Below are positions 7,125 to 14,873 of a stretch of 64,000 bases of DNA, piece by piece; positions within the stretch are counted from its first letter, which is position 1; every line of letters starts with the position of its first letter. The notes under the pieces were generated by a model that was given only the letters and a program-made list of their open reading frames with translations, made no database searches and was not told where the DNA came from. The stretch covers positions 1 through 64,000 of the forward strand of contig CAZHBB010000003.1 of NCBI GenBank assembly GCA_964530185.1, read 5' to 3'. This DNA is from PWVB01 sp964530185. Lineage in GTDB: Bacteria > Chloroflexota > Anaerolineae > B4-G1 > SLSP01. Made by a program: the position numbers and the translations under genes.

Positions 7125-9077
7125 TCACTCGATCGTCACGGTGGTCACGAAGATAGAGTCATCCACCACCTGTGTCTGTCCAGCATCCAACACTGGCATT
7201 CGCCCCCCAGCATCGTACAGGCCCACCCGAATCTGATAGGTGCCAGGGGGTGTATCTGCTGGGATCACAACTTGATGCGGATCATTGATGATCTCACCTG
7301 GTGCCCAGGACGTGGTTGGGCGAAGCCCATTGACCGGCTCAATGTCCTGTTGTGCGACAAGATGTCCCATGTCTGCCGTTAGGAGGTGAACAAAGACCTT
7401 ATAAGAACGCCCGGGTGTCTTTAGACAACGCCAACGCAATGTGACCGGGATGCTGTCGCCCGACCGATAGCTCATCTGCGACACCCAAGCCTGCTCCAAC
7501 ACGATCTCATGGTTGAGGTCCACCTTAAGTGGAATCGGGAGATCACTCCCCCCGCTCACGGTCAAGGTAATCCACTCCCCAGCCCGCACGGTAACGTCCG
7601 GTGCCGGTTCTTGGGCGAGGATCACGTTGCGGGGTTCACGGCTACGCTCCTCAACAACACTGACCAGGAGCCCCTCGCTTTCCAAACCCTCTTTCACCGT
7701 CACCAGGTCGTAGCCCACCACGTCGGGCATGACCAGAAGGCGCCCGGACGCCAATACCACACTAACTGTACTGCTTATCGGCACCCGCACTCCGGCACCG
7801 GGCGTCTGTCTGAGCACCGCCCCCGGTCGCGCATCTGTGGACTCCTCCTCCCCCAAGACCTCAAGCTGGAGGCCCAAACTCTCCACCATTCGCTGGGCAT
7901 CGGCTGCGCTTAGACCTGTAAGATTGGGTACCGTGACCTCCGCGCTTGGCTCAGGGGAACCCGGCCCCGGTGTGAAGGCTACAGCCGGCGTTGGCGGCGT
8001 CCTGGGTGAGAGATAAGCCTGATACACAAACAACCACAGGGGGATCAGGCCCAACACAGCAATCGCCGCAATACCGACCAACAGCCAGAGATTCGGGTCA
8101 AAGCTCTCGCGGGAGACGACTGGCACGGTTCCCTCCGCCGTATTGGCCGAGACACCGGCAGGGGATCGCGCCTCTTGAGTCGTCGGTCTCGTCCGCAAGG
8201 TCACCACAGGCGTCTCATCCGCCAATGCCACTGGCCCTGTTCCCCCCTCGCCGCGGCGCACATATGCGTCGATAGCATGGCCCAACTGATCCGCGTTACG
8301 GAACCGTTGAGCCGGCTGTTTGGCCAGCATTGTGCGCACGAGCCGATCCAGGCCCTCAGGTACGCGAGGATTGAGCGATGGCAATGGGATAGGGTCCTCC
8401 CGACAGTGCTTCAAAGCCAGGACTGCCGGATCCGGATCATGAAATGGAGGCACACCCGCCAACATCTCATAGAGCACAATCCCAATGCTATACACATCAG
8501 AAGCTGGCGTAGGATGCTCGCCCCGTGCCTGCTCAGGCGACAGATAATGGGGGCTTCCCCAGACTACTTCGACGTGGGTATCTCCTTCCTCCTCAGCCTG
8601 AGCCGCGCGGGCAATCCCAAAATCTGTAACCTTGACCTGACCATTTTCATTGACTAGGATGTTCTGTGGCTTCAAGTCACAATGGACAATACCGGCGCGA
8701 TGCGCCTCTCCCACACCGGCGCAGACTTGGCGGATCAGAGCCAGAGCGTGTGGGACCGTCAAAGGGGCCTCGCGCCGTATCAGCGACTTAAGGTCTTCTC
8801 CACGCACAAGCTCCATCACAATATACGGCTGGCCTCCAGCCGCCACTCCAACATCGTAAATATGAACTACGTTCGGATGATCGAGCTTAGCAGCAGCACG
8901 CGCCTCATAGAGGAACCGCTGACGAGCCTCCGGATCGCTGGCATACGGCTCGCGCAGGAATTTAACCGCGACAGGACGCTCTAGCAGCAGATCCTCCCCA
9001 CGGTACACTGTGGCCATACCGCCCGCACCAATCAACTCGGTCAGACGGTAGCGATCATTCAGAATCGTCGGTTTCAT
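7125..9077 (-). CDS. Membrane Ser/Thr protein kinase with two PASTA domains and a C-terminal beta-sandwich
   Basis: 650 residues from the ATG at 9077, which has GGAG six bases upstream; in-frame ATGs further up lack this. The PknB-type kinase domain (about 9-275) has GAGGMATVY, the ATP lysine K39, catalytic HCDLKPQN (132-139) and DFG (152-154). The catalytic loop is HCD rather than HRD, so it is a non-RD kinase. A membrane helix lies at about 330-355 and two PASTA repeats at about 380-445 and 448-510, expected to bind muropeptides or lipid II outside the cell. Residues 515-650 form an extra domain (VFVHLLTADMG, TTSWAPGEIINDPH, QIRVGLYDAGGRMP) that recurs in this window's glycosyltransferases. 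It likely senses wall status. No partner phosphatase gene is adjacent. Confidence 0.92.
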   Translation of the reverse strand: MKPTILNDRYRLTELIGAGGMATVYRGEDLLLERPVAVKFLREPYASDPEARQRFLYEARAAAKLDHPNVVHIYDVGVAAGGQPYIVMELVRGEDLKSLIRREAPLTVPHALALIRQVCAGVGEAHRAGIVHCDLKPQNILVNENGQVKVTDFGIARAAQAEEEGDTHVEVVWGSPHYLSPEQARGEHPTPASDVYSIGIVLYEMLAGVPPFHDPDPAVLALKHCREDPIPLPSLNPRVPEGLDRLVRTMLAKQPAQRFRNADQLGHAIDAYVRRGEGGTGPVALADETPVVTLRTRPTTQEARSPAGVSANTAEGTVPVVSRESFDPNLWLLVGIAAIAVLGLIPLWLFVYQAYLSPRTPPTPAVAFTPGPGSPEPSAEVTVPNLTGLSAADAQRMVESLGLQLEVLGEEESTDARPGAVLRQTPGAGVRVPISSTVSVVLASGRLLVMPDVVGYDLVTVKEGLESEGLLVSVVEERSREPRNVILAQEPAPDVTVRAGEWITLTVSGGSDLPIPLKVDLNHEIVLEQAWVSQMSYRSGDSIPVTLRWRCLKTPGRSYKVFVHLLTADMGHLVAQQDIEPVNGLRPTTSWAPGEIINDPHQVVIPADTPPGTYQIRVGLYDAGGRMPVLDAGQTQVVDDSIFVTTVTIE

Positions 9078-9108
9078 TCGAGGCTCCATGAGATTTAGCG
9101 TCCGATTC

Positions 9109-9136
9109 ATTCTACTCGCAAGCATACGAACGTCAA
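9109..9136 (-). promoter_or_regulatory. Promoter of PASTA kinase gene
   Basis: Minus-strand TTGACG (9136-9131), a 16-nt spacer and TAGAAT (9114-9109). The start is predicted near 9102, about 25 nt before the ATG at 9077, which also supports that start. Confidence 0.7.
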
Positions 9137-9149
9137 AGCAACGCAACAC

Positions 9150-9177
9150 TTGCACCCGGATAGAAGGCACCTATACT
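9150..9177 (+). promoter_or_regulatory. Promoter of SPFH gene
   Basis: TTGCAC (9150-9155), a 16-nt spacer and TATACT (9172-9177), leading into the SPFH gene with a leader of about 95 nt. It is divergent from the kinase promoter. Confidence 0.55.
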
Positions 9178-9278
9178 TCAAACGCAAGTCCCGCTCTGGG
9201 AGTTCCCTCAACAGGCAAGCGCCGCGGCTTGCAGCAGTTGGCTAGACAAAAAGGGGTGAGTCCGAGAAGGAGTGCACA

Positions 9279-10100
9279 ATGAGAATCATCCGATCATTTA
9301 TCTATACGCTGAAACCATTCGAGCGCGGGATCCAGGAGATCTTTGGAAAGTACCAGGGCTTCATCTCGCCTGGATTAGGCTTTCAGATCCCTATGGTGAG
9401 CGTGATACGTGTCCGGGATATCCGGGAGCACACCATGGACATTCCCCCCCAGCCGGTTATCACCAAGGACAACGTGGAGATCCGCGTCGACGGAGTCATG
9501 TGGGTGCGCCCAAAAGGGGATGAGGACTCGATCAGACGAACCTTCTACAACATCGATGACTGGAAACGTGCCGTTATCCAGCTCGCACAGACCAACCTCC
9601 GTCAGGAGTTCGGGGACCTCACATTGGATGAAAGCCTGGTCGCACGCGAGAAGATCGCCACCAATCTCGAGAAGGTGCTCAACGTCTATGCTGAGGAATG
9701 GGGACTCGTGGTCAGCAAGATTGAGATCATGCTGATCGATCCTCCCGAGGACATCAAAGCCGCGATGCACAAACAGAAAACGGCTGAACAGGAACGGCGG
9801 GCCATGCGCTTACTGGCAACTGGCGAGTTCGAGGCCGCTGAACAGAAGAAACTGGCCACGATCCAACGCGCCGAGGGAGAGCGAGAGGCTGCCATCAAGG
9901 TCGCAGAGGGCCGTGCCGAGGCTATCCGGCTGGTCAACGAAGCTGCCGAGCGCTACTTCCGCGGCAATGCCCAGATGCTTCGGCAGATCGAGATGATTGA
10001 AACTTCTCTGCGTAACAACGCCAAAATCGTATTGACCGAACACGGTATCAGCCCCACTCTGCTGCTGGGCAATCTACCAGTGACACCGCCGGAGAGCTAA
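9279..10100 (+). CDS. SPFH/Band 7 domain protein
   Basis: 273 residues. Residues about 20-165 match the SPFH/Band 7 pattern (GFISPGLGFQIPMVSVIRV, TKDNVEIRVDGVMWV, KIATNLEKVLNVYAEEWGL). A long charged coiled coil (about 165-250) rich in Ala, Glu and Arg follows. Such proteins (stomatin, HflK/C and flotillin relatives) oligomerise on membranes and often modulate FtsH or other membrane complexes. No clear transmembrane helix is visible, so attachment would be peripheral or through a partner. ftsH is 2 kb away on the other strand, so a functional link is possible but unproven. GGAG precedes the ATG, and a strong terminator follows. Confidence 0.88.
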   Translation: MRIIRSFIYTLKPFERGIQEIFGKYQGFISPGLGFQIPMVSVIRVRDIREHTMDIPPQPVITKDNVEIRVDGVMWVRPKGDEDSIRRTFYNIDDWKRAVIQLAQTNLRQEFGDLTLDESLVAREKIATNLEKVLNVYAEEWGLVVSKIEIMLIDPPEDIKAAMHKQKTAEQERRAMRLLATGEFEAAEQKKLATIQRAEGEREAAIKVAEGRAEAIRLVNEAAERYFRGNAQMLRQIEMIETSLRNNAKIVLTEHGISPTLLLGNLPVTPPES

Positions 10101-10117
10101 ACTCCTTGAAAACATAC

Positions 10118-10159
10118 ATAAACGAGGAGGCCCTTAAGATTGAGGGCCTCCTCGTTTAT
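10118..10159. terminator. Strong terminator after SPFH gene
   Basis: A 17-bp perfect inverted repeat (10118-10134 with 10143-10159) around an 8-nt loop, with A/T-rich ends on both sides. It suits termination of the plus-strand SPFH gene and the minus-strand tRNA-Ser. Confidence 0.85.
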
Positions 10160-10165
10160 CATTGA

Positions 10166-10254
<89 letters not shown>

Positions 10255-10265
10255 GGAACATCAAT

Positions 10266-10274
10266 ATTATACCA
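10266..10274 (-). promoter_or_regulatory. Extended -10 promoter of tRNA-Ser
   Basis: Minus-strand TGGTATAAT (10274-10266), identical to the ftsH extended -10 element and 11 nt upstream of the mature tRNA 5' end. No good -35 is present. Confidence 0.65.
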
Positions 10275-10529
10275 CGGTTCGCTGGCGCCCCAGTGCCAGC
10301 GTTCACTCCCCCCTCAGGGCAGCAAGCACGACGCAGTGGAGACCCAGGGTTCTCGTCCTCTCAGTCTCCTCCTCCCGATTGTGGAGGCGGGGTAATGACG
10401 CTGCGCCGCCTCCACCGACACGGTAGTGTCGTGGACCTGATCTGACAAGCGCGATGTACTCCCGGGCACAGCACAGTGCCCTTTGAAGTTCCTCACCCTA
10501 AGGGTGAACAGTTACGCCGGGACACAAAC
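10275..10529. other. Non-coding stretch with consecutive hairpins
   Basis: No gene is credible here. Three inverted repeats stand out: GCTGGC/GCCAGC (10281-10286, 10295-10300), a perfect 10-bp GTGGAGGCGG/CCGCCTCCAC (10381-10390, 10406-10415), and CGACAC-GGTA-GTGTCG (10416-10431). They lie beyond the SPFH terminator and upstream of the gtrA promoter, so no known transcript needs them. They may be a small RNA or a terminator for an unseen transcript. Confidence 0.4.
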
Positions 10530-10557
10530 TTGACGCCGTTCCGCGCCCCGTTATAAT
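10530..10557 (+). promoter_or_regulatory. Promoter of GtrA-GT4-F420 gene run (leaderless candidate)
   Basis: TTGACG (10530-10535), a 16-nt spacer and a perfect TATAAT (10552-10557). The gene's ATG is at 10568, so the transcript would start only a few bases before, or at, the start codon. Confidence 0.75.
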
Positions 10558-10567
10558 CCCGCCCGCT

Positions 10568-11062
10568 ATGGAGACACACCGGCCTTCCATCGTGAGCACG
10601 CTGCAGGGCGTCATCGTAACCAACCGCGCGGAAATTGTCAGGTTCCTCAAGTTTGCCGTGGTAGGGACGATAGGCGCCGTGGTGGATTTCGGTATTCTGT
10701 ACCTGCTTCATGTGATCGTGGGCTGGCCTCTAGCACTCTCCAACACCATCTCTTTCACCTGCGCGGTGCTGTCGAACTTCACCTGGAACCGCCTCTGGAC
10801 CTATCCAGACTCCCGCTCCAAACCTGTCGCCGCTCAGCTACTACAGTTCTTCGCCGTGAATGTAGCAGGGTGGGCTATCAACACTGGTATCTTGCTCACG
10901 CTGAACCCTCCACTGACGGCTGTCGCCAGTACCATACCCCAGATCGGCTCGCCAGAGTTGGCCCACAAATTGGGATACAACGCCGCCAAGGTGCTTGCGA
11001 CAGGCGTCGTTATGTTCTGGAACTTCTTCGTCAATCGTTTTTGGACATACAACGACGTCTAG
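10568..11062 (+). CDS. GtrA family membrane protein
   Basis: 164 residues with four predicted membrane helices and the GtrA pattern: FLKFAVVGTIGAVVDFGILYL near the N-terminus, then NTISFTCAVLSNFTWNRLWTYPD and a C-terminal NFFVNRFWTYND. GtrA-like proteins are thought to flip or carry undecaprenyl-linked sugars for surface glycosylation. The ATG lies 10 nt after a TATAAT box with no room for a ribosome site, suggesting a leaderless mRNA. A GT4 glycosyltransferase follows 30 nt downstream, which supports a role in surface glycan assembly. Confidence 0.9.
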   Translation: METHRPSIVSTLQGVIVTNRAEIVRFLKFAVVGTIGAVVDFGILYLLHVIVGWPLALSNTISFTCAVLSNFTWNRLWTYPDSRSKPVAAQLLQFFAVNVAGWAINTGILLTLNPPLTAVASTIPQIGSPELAHKLGYNAAKVLATGVVMFWNFFVNRFWTYNDV

Positions 11063-11092
11063 AGCTCAGAGCAGGGAACAGGGGGCTCACAC

Positions 11093-12241
11093 GTGCGCAT
11101 TGCCGTGGACTACACAGCCGCAGCTCGCCAGGGAGGGGGCATTGGTCGGTACACGCGCGAGCTACTGCACGCTGTCCTCTCGCTGACTTCGCCCCACGAG
11201 TTCGTATTGCTGGCCGGAGTCGCCGGCCTCGGTGACAGATGGCAAAAGGAAGCGGCCCACCTGAGGCAGATCGCCAGACCCGGATCCCTGCATTTGCGGG
11301 CAATTCCCCTGAGTGATGACTGGCTGGCCCGGCTTTGGCATCGATTGCACGTGCCATTGGCCGCAGATCTTTTCACCGGACGCATCGACCTTTTCTACGC
11401 ACCGGATTTCCTCCTCCCCCCCCTTCTGAGCAATCCGCTCAAGCTCCTGACGATCCACGATCTCTCGTTCCTCCGCCACCCTGAGACCTTTCCAGACCGG
11501 CTGCGTGCTTATCTCGAGTCTGCTGTCCCCCGCAGCGCCAGGCACGCCGACCATATCCTGGCCGATTCTCATTGCACTCGCAGGGACATCGTCGAACTCC
11601 TCGACATCCCATCAGAACGTGTAACCACCCTACATCTGGGAGTCACACCTGCATTCTCACCTCATCCTCGGCCGGATGAGAGAAAACGTCTGGTAGACCG
11701 CTATCGACTACCCCAAACTCCCTACATCTTGGCCGTCGGAACAGTTCAGCCACGCAAGAACTATGACATGCTGATCAGAGCCATAGACCTCGTTCGCAGG
11801 AACGTAGAGGCAGACCTGGTCATCGCCGGCCAACTGGCCTGGATGTCCGAATCGGTGCAAGCCGCTGCCATGGCGCGTCCTTACGTTCACCTGCTGGGCT
11901 TCGTGGCGGATGAAGACCTACCTGCGCTTTACCGACAGGCAGCGGCTTTCGCCTTCCCCAGCATCTACGAGGGATTTGGACTGCCCCCGCTTGAAGCGAT
12001 GGCCACAGGCACTCCTGTGGTGGCCTCAACAGCCTCCAGCATACCTGAAGCCGTCGGGGACGCAGGCCTGCTCGTGGACCCGTTAGACACAGACGGCTGG
12101 GGGTACGCACTGGCATCTGTGTTGACCGACAAGGCCCTACGTCAGGAACTCTGCCGCCGCGGACAGGCCCGCGTGAAGCTCTTCAGTTGGGAGCGCACAG
12201 CCCGAGAGTGGTTGAACCTCGTCACCTCACTGGAGAGATAG
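11093..12241 (+). CDS. GT4-family glycosyltransferase
   Basis: 382 residues with the GT-B fold of GT4 enzymes. The N-terminal domain has MRIAVDYTAAARQGGGIGRY, where the glycine loop binds the acceptor or nucleotide sugar. The C-terminal domain has LAVGTVQPRKNYDMLI and the E-x7-E motif at E293 and E301 (YEGFGLPPLEA). It transfers a sugar from a nucleotide or lipid donor with retention, probably to a lipid-linked or surface glycan. The start is a GTG. It follows the GtrA gene and precedes the F420 genes by 123 nt, so co-transcription with those is possible but not certain. Donor and acceptor cannot be read from the sequence. Confidence 0.92.
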   Translation: MRIAVDYTAAARQGGGIGRYTRELLHAVLSLTSPHEFVLLAGVAGLGDRWQKEAAHLRQIARPGSLHLRAIPLSDDWLARLWHRLHVPLAADLFTGRIDLFYAPDFLLPPLLSNPLKLLTIHDLSFLRHPETFPDRLRAYLESAVPRSARHADHILADSHCTRRDIVELLDIPSERVTTLHLGVTPAFSPHPRPDERKRLVDRYRLPQTPYILAVGTVQPRKNYDMLIRAIDLVRRNVEADLVIAGQLAWMSESVQAAAMARPYVHLLGFVADEDLPALYRQAAAFAFPSIYEGFGLPPLEAMATGTPVVASTASSIPEAVGDAGLLVDPLDTDGWGYALASVLTDKALRQELCRRGQARVKLFSWERTAREWLNLVTSLER

Positions 12242-12364
12242 CAGCCGCGGCTGCCGCCTTTGCCTCGCTTCCCAGAATGGGTACTCTGCGCTACACTGGC
12301 TTTGCATCAGGGGTAATCGGGGGCTTTTGCCCAATCACGAAACTCGAGAGGAATGTGGATCACG

Positions 12365-13039
12365 ATGTCAGAGCAAGCCAAACGCTATTGCATTGCCATC
12401 CTTGGAGGTACGGGCAACGAAGGCCCAGGATTGGCTCTTCGTTGGGCTCGAGCCGGCCACCAGGTCATCATTGGCTCACGACGGCAGGAGAAAGCCCTTC
12501 GGGTCGCGCACGAGCTCAATGCCCGTCTGAGCACAGATACTATCACGGGAATGGAGAACCATGCGGCCGCGGAGAGATGTGATGTGGCCGTCCTGACGGT
12601 TCCGTATAGCGCCCAGAACGCTCTGCTTGAATCTCTGCGTTCTTCCCTGCAAGGCAAGGTACTGATCAACACCACAGTTGCCCTGAAACCCCCGAAAGTG
12701 GCTCGCGTCTACATACCTCCTGAAGGCTCTGCAACTGAACAGGCGCAGGCATTGCTTGGTGAGAACGTCAAAGTCGTGGCGGCCTTCCAGAACGTGGCGG
12801 CAGATCGGCTGTTGGAGTTGCAAACTCCTATCGAGTGTGACGTCCTGGTCTGCGGTGATGACAAAGCGGCCAAGCGCCTTGCCATCGGCCTGGCCCGGGA
12901 TCTGGGGACCCGGGGCATCGACGCTGGCCCACTGGTCAATGCGCGCGCTGTCGAAGCGCTGACCTCCGTACTGATCGGGATCAACATCCGATACAAGGTC
13001 CACGGAGCTGGCATCCGAATCACAGGGCTGGAGGGTTAG
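12365..13039 (+). CDS. npdG: NADPH-dependent F420 reductase (F420H2:NADP+ oxidoreductase)
   Basis: 224 residues from the ATG at 12365. Another in-frame ATG at 12353 sits only one base after the GAGAGG ribosome site, too close to be favoured. The Rossmann start ILGGTGNEGPGLALRWARAG plus VIIGSRR is the signature of the NpdG/Fno family, which moves hydride between NADPH and coenzyme F420. VAAFQNVAAD is a conserved later segment. The next gene is cofE and the one after is an F420-type oxidoreductase, which supports the cofactor assignment strongly. The protein is cytosolic and normal in length. Confidence 0.92.
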   Translation: MSEQAKRYCIAILGGTGNEGPGLALRWARAGHQVIIGSRRQEKALRVAHELNARLSTDTITGMENHAAAERCDVAVLTVPYSAQNALLESLRSSLQGKVLINTTVALKPPKVARVYIPPEGSATEQAQALLGENVKVVAAFQNVAADRLLELQTPIECDVLVCGDDKAAKRLAIGLARDLGTRGIDAGPLVNARAVEALTSVLIGINIRYKVHGAGIRITGLEG

Positions 13040-13041
13040 CT

Positions 13042-13815
13042 TTGAGTGACGCACCCCTCACAGCCCAAATGATGGCGCTCTGTGGGATACCCGAGGTCCA
13101 CCCAGGAGATGACCTGGTCTCCCTTATCCTGAGGGCATTGAGCCAAAGTCAGATCCAACTCCAGGACGGGGATGTGCTAGTGGTCACTCAAAAGATCGTG
13201 TCCAAGGCCGAGGGCTGTCTCGTCAATCTCAAGGAGATCACGCCATCATCTCACGCCAAGATGTTGGCCGAAGAGACAGGCAAAGACGCCCGCTTGGTAG
13301 AGGTAATCCTGCAACAGTCTCGTTCGGTGATCCGCCGACGACCCGGGACACTGATCACCGAAACCCTTCATGGATGGATATGCGCCAATGCCGGTGTAGA
13401 CCGCTCCAACGTTGGTGGCGCAGAGGGTGAGTGGGTGCTCACACTGCCACAGGATCCCGATACCTCGGCGCGAAAGCTCCGCGATGGCCTACAGGCCGCG
13501 ACCGGCGCTGACATCGCGATTATCATCAGCGACACCCACGGACGTCCTTGGCGGCTCGGTACAGTCAACCTGGCCCTGGGCGTCGCAGGGATGCAGCCAC
13601 TTCTCGACCTGCGTGGATTGCAGGATCGTCACGGCTACCGGCTGCGTACGACAAGAGTCGCCCGCGCCGATGAACTGGCCGCTGCCGCCGGCTTACTGAG
13701 TGGGCAAGCCGCCGAAGGACTGCCGGTCGTCCTGATCCGCGGCGTGGCGTACCAGCCTGGCAACGGAAGAGCCGTCGACATGCAGCGATCCATTGAGAAG
13801 GATCTCTTCCGCTGA
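13042..13815 (+). CDS. cofE: Coenzyme F420-0:L-glutamate ligase CofE
   Basis: 257 residues, the length of stand-alone archaeal-type CofE and without the nitroreductase-like C-terminal domain fused in actinobacterial FbiB. Recognisable segments are VVTQKIVSKAEG, GWICANAGVDRSNVGG, and IIISDTHGRPWRLGTVNLALG. It adds glutamates to F420-0 using GTP. The start is a TTG, 2 nt after the npdG stop, with GAGGG six bases upstream. The TTG start, tight spacing and neighbours place it in an F420 operon. Other F420 biosynthesis genes (cofC, cofD, cofG/H) are not in the window. Confidence 0.93.
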   Translation: MSDAPLTAQMMALCGIPEVHPGDDLVSLILRALSQSQIQLQDGDVLVVTQKIVSKAEGCLVNLKEITPSSHAKMLAEETGKDARLVEVILQQSRSVIRRRPGTLITETLHGWICANAGVDRSNVGGAEGEWVLTLPQDPDTSARKLRDGLQAATGADIAIIISDTHGRPWRLGTVNLALGVAGMQPLLDLRGLQDRHGYRLRTTRVARADELAAAAGLLSGQAAEGLPVVLIRGVAYQPGNGRAVDMQRSIEKDLFR

Positions 13816-13858
13816 TGACTGTAACATATTTGTCGAGCGATGGTTTAAGGAGGTAGCG

Positions 13859-14866
13859 ATGGCTCAGAATGAAATCCCACGAGTGGCGCTTTACCTGCAG
13901 GATGCCCACCCCATCCGCGATGGTATGGAATACGCGAAATACGCGGAGGCCAGAGGCTTCGAGGCAGTATGGCAGGCGGAGAGCCGTCTGGTACGCGACG
14001 CGATCGTCCCTATGGCTGCCTACGCGGCGGTGACTGAGCGCATCAAGGTGGGAAGCGGCGTGATCAACAACTGGACCCGCAACATCGGTTTATTGGCGGC
14101 CACGTTCCTGACTTTGGACGACCTGGCACCCGATCGCATCATCTGCGGTATCGGTGCGTGGTGGGATCCCCTGGCACGCAACGTGGGCATTCAGCGACGC
14201 AAGCCCCTCAAGGCCATGCGCGAAACCGTCTACGTGTTGCGCAAATTGCTGGCGATGGAGCGCGTTACATTCCATGGTGAGTTTCACCATGTCACCGACA
14301 TCGAACTTGACGTTGTCCACGGACGCCGCGAGCCCCGCAATGTGGCCATCATGATCGGAGCCACGGGCCCTCGAATGCTTGAACTGACGGGCGAGATTGC
14401 GGACGGGGTTGTGCTCAACTACTGCGTACCCCCCGAATACAATGATGTCGCACTCGAACACCTGGCGAGAGGGGCCCGGAAAGCCGGACGAACTCTGGAT
14501 GACCTTGACAGGCCGCAACTGGTTGTGTGCTCTGTCCATGAGGACCGCGCCGAGGCGATTCGCGGTGCCAAGATGCTTCTCACCCAGTACCTCGCTCAGC
14601 AGCCACACATTGCCAAGGCAAGCGGAGTCAAACCGGAGGTTGTCCAGAAGATCCAAGCGATCCTTGGCTGGCCAGCCACGAAAGAGCAGATTGAAAGGGC
14701 GATGGTCTACGTGCCTGATGAGCTAGTCTTGCGCATCACTGCAACTGGCACCCCGGAGGAGGTACGGGCCAAGGTCAAACGATACCTGGACCATGGTGCG
14801 ACCTGTCCCATCCTCTATCCCCTGGGCGACCCTCGACTGATGATCGACACGTTCGCCACTCAATAG
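13859..14866 (+). CDS. LLM-class F420-dependent oxidoreductase (Mer-like)
   Basis: 335 residues from the ATG at 13859, which has a perfect AAGGAGG ribosome site; an upstream TTG in the same frame has none. This is a bacterial luciferase-like TIM barrel with WQAESRLVRDAIVPMAAYA, IKVGSGVINNWTRN and IMIGATGPRMLELTGEIADG, the layout of methylenetetrahydromethanopterin reductase-like F420 enzymes. It would use F420H2 to reduce, or F420 to oxidise, an unknown substrate. It is last in the npdG-cofE run and converges with the DDAH gene only 7 nt away. A true Mer role in a one-carbon pathway cannot be claimed without other pterin genes. Confidence 0.88.
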   Translation: MAQNEIPRVALYLQDAHPIRDGMEYAKYAEARGFEAVWQAESRLVRDAIVPMAAYAAVTERIKVGSGVINNWTRNIGLLAATFLTLDDLAPDRIICGIGAWWDPLARNVGIQRRKPLKAMRETVYVLRKLLAMERVTFHGEFHHVTDIELDVVHGRREPRNVAIMIGATGPRMLELTGEIADGVVLNYCVPPEYNDVALEHLARGARKAGRTLDDLDRPQLVVCSVHEDRAEAIRGAKMLLTQYLAQQPHIAKASGVKPEVVQKIQAILGWPATKEQIERAMVYVPDELVLRITATGTPEEVRAKVKRYLDHGATCPILYPLGDPRLMIDTFATQ

Positions 14867-14873
14867 CCCAGTC

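Noticed and set aside
9375..9770. 131-codon antisense frame inside the SPFH gene
   Set aside because: A shadow of a well-supported SPFH gene; no family pattern.
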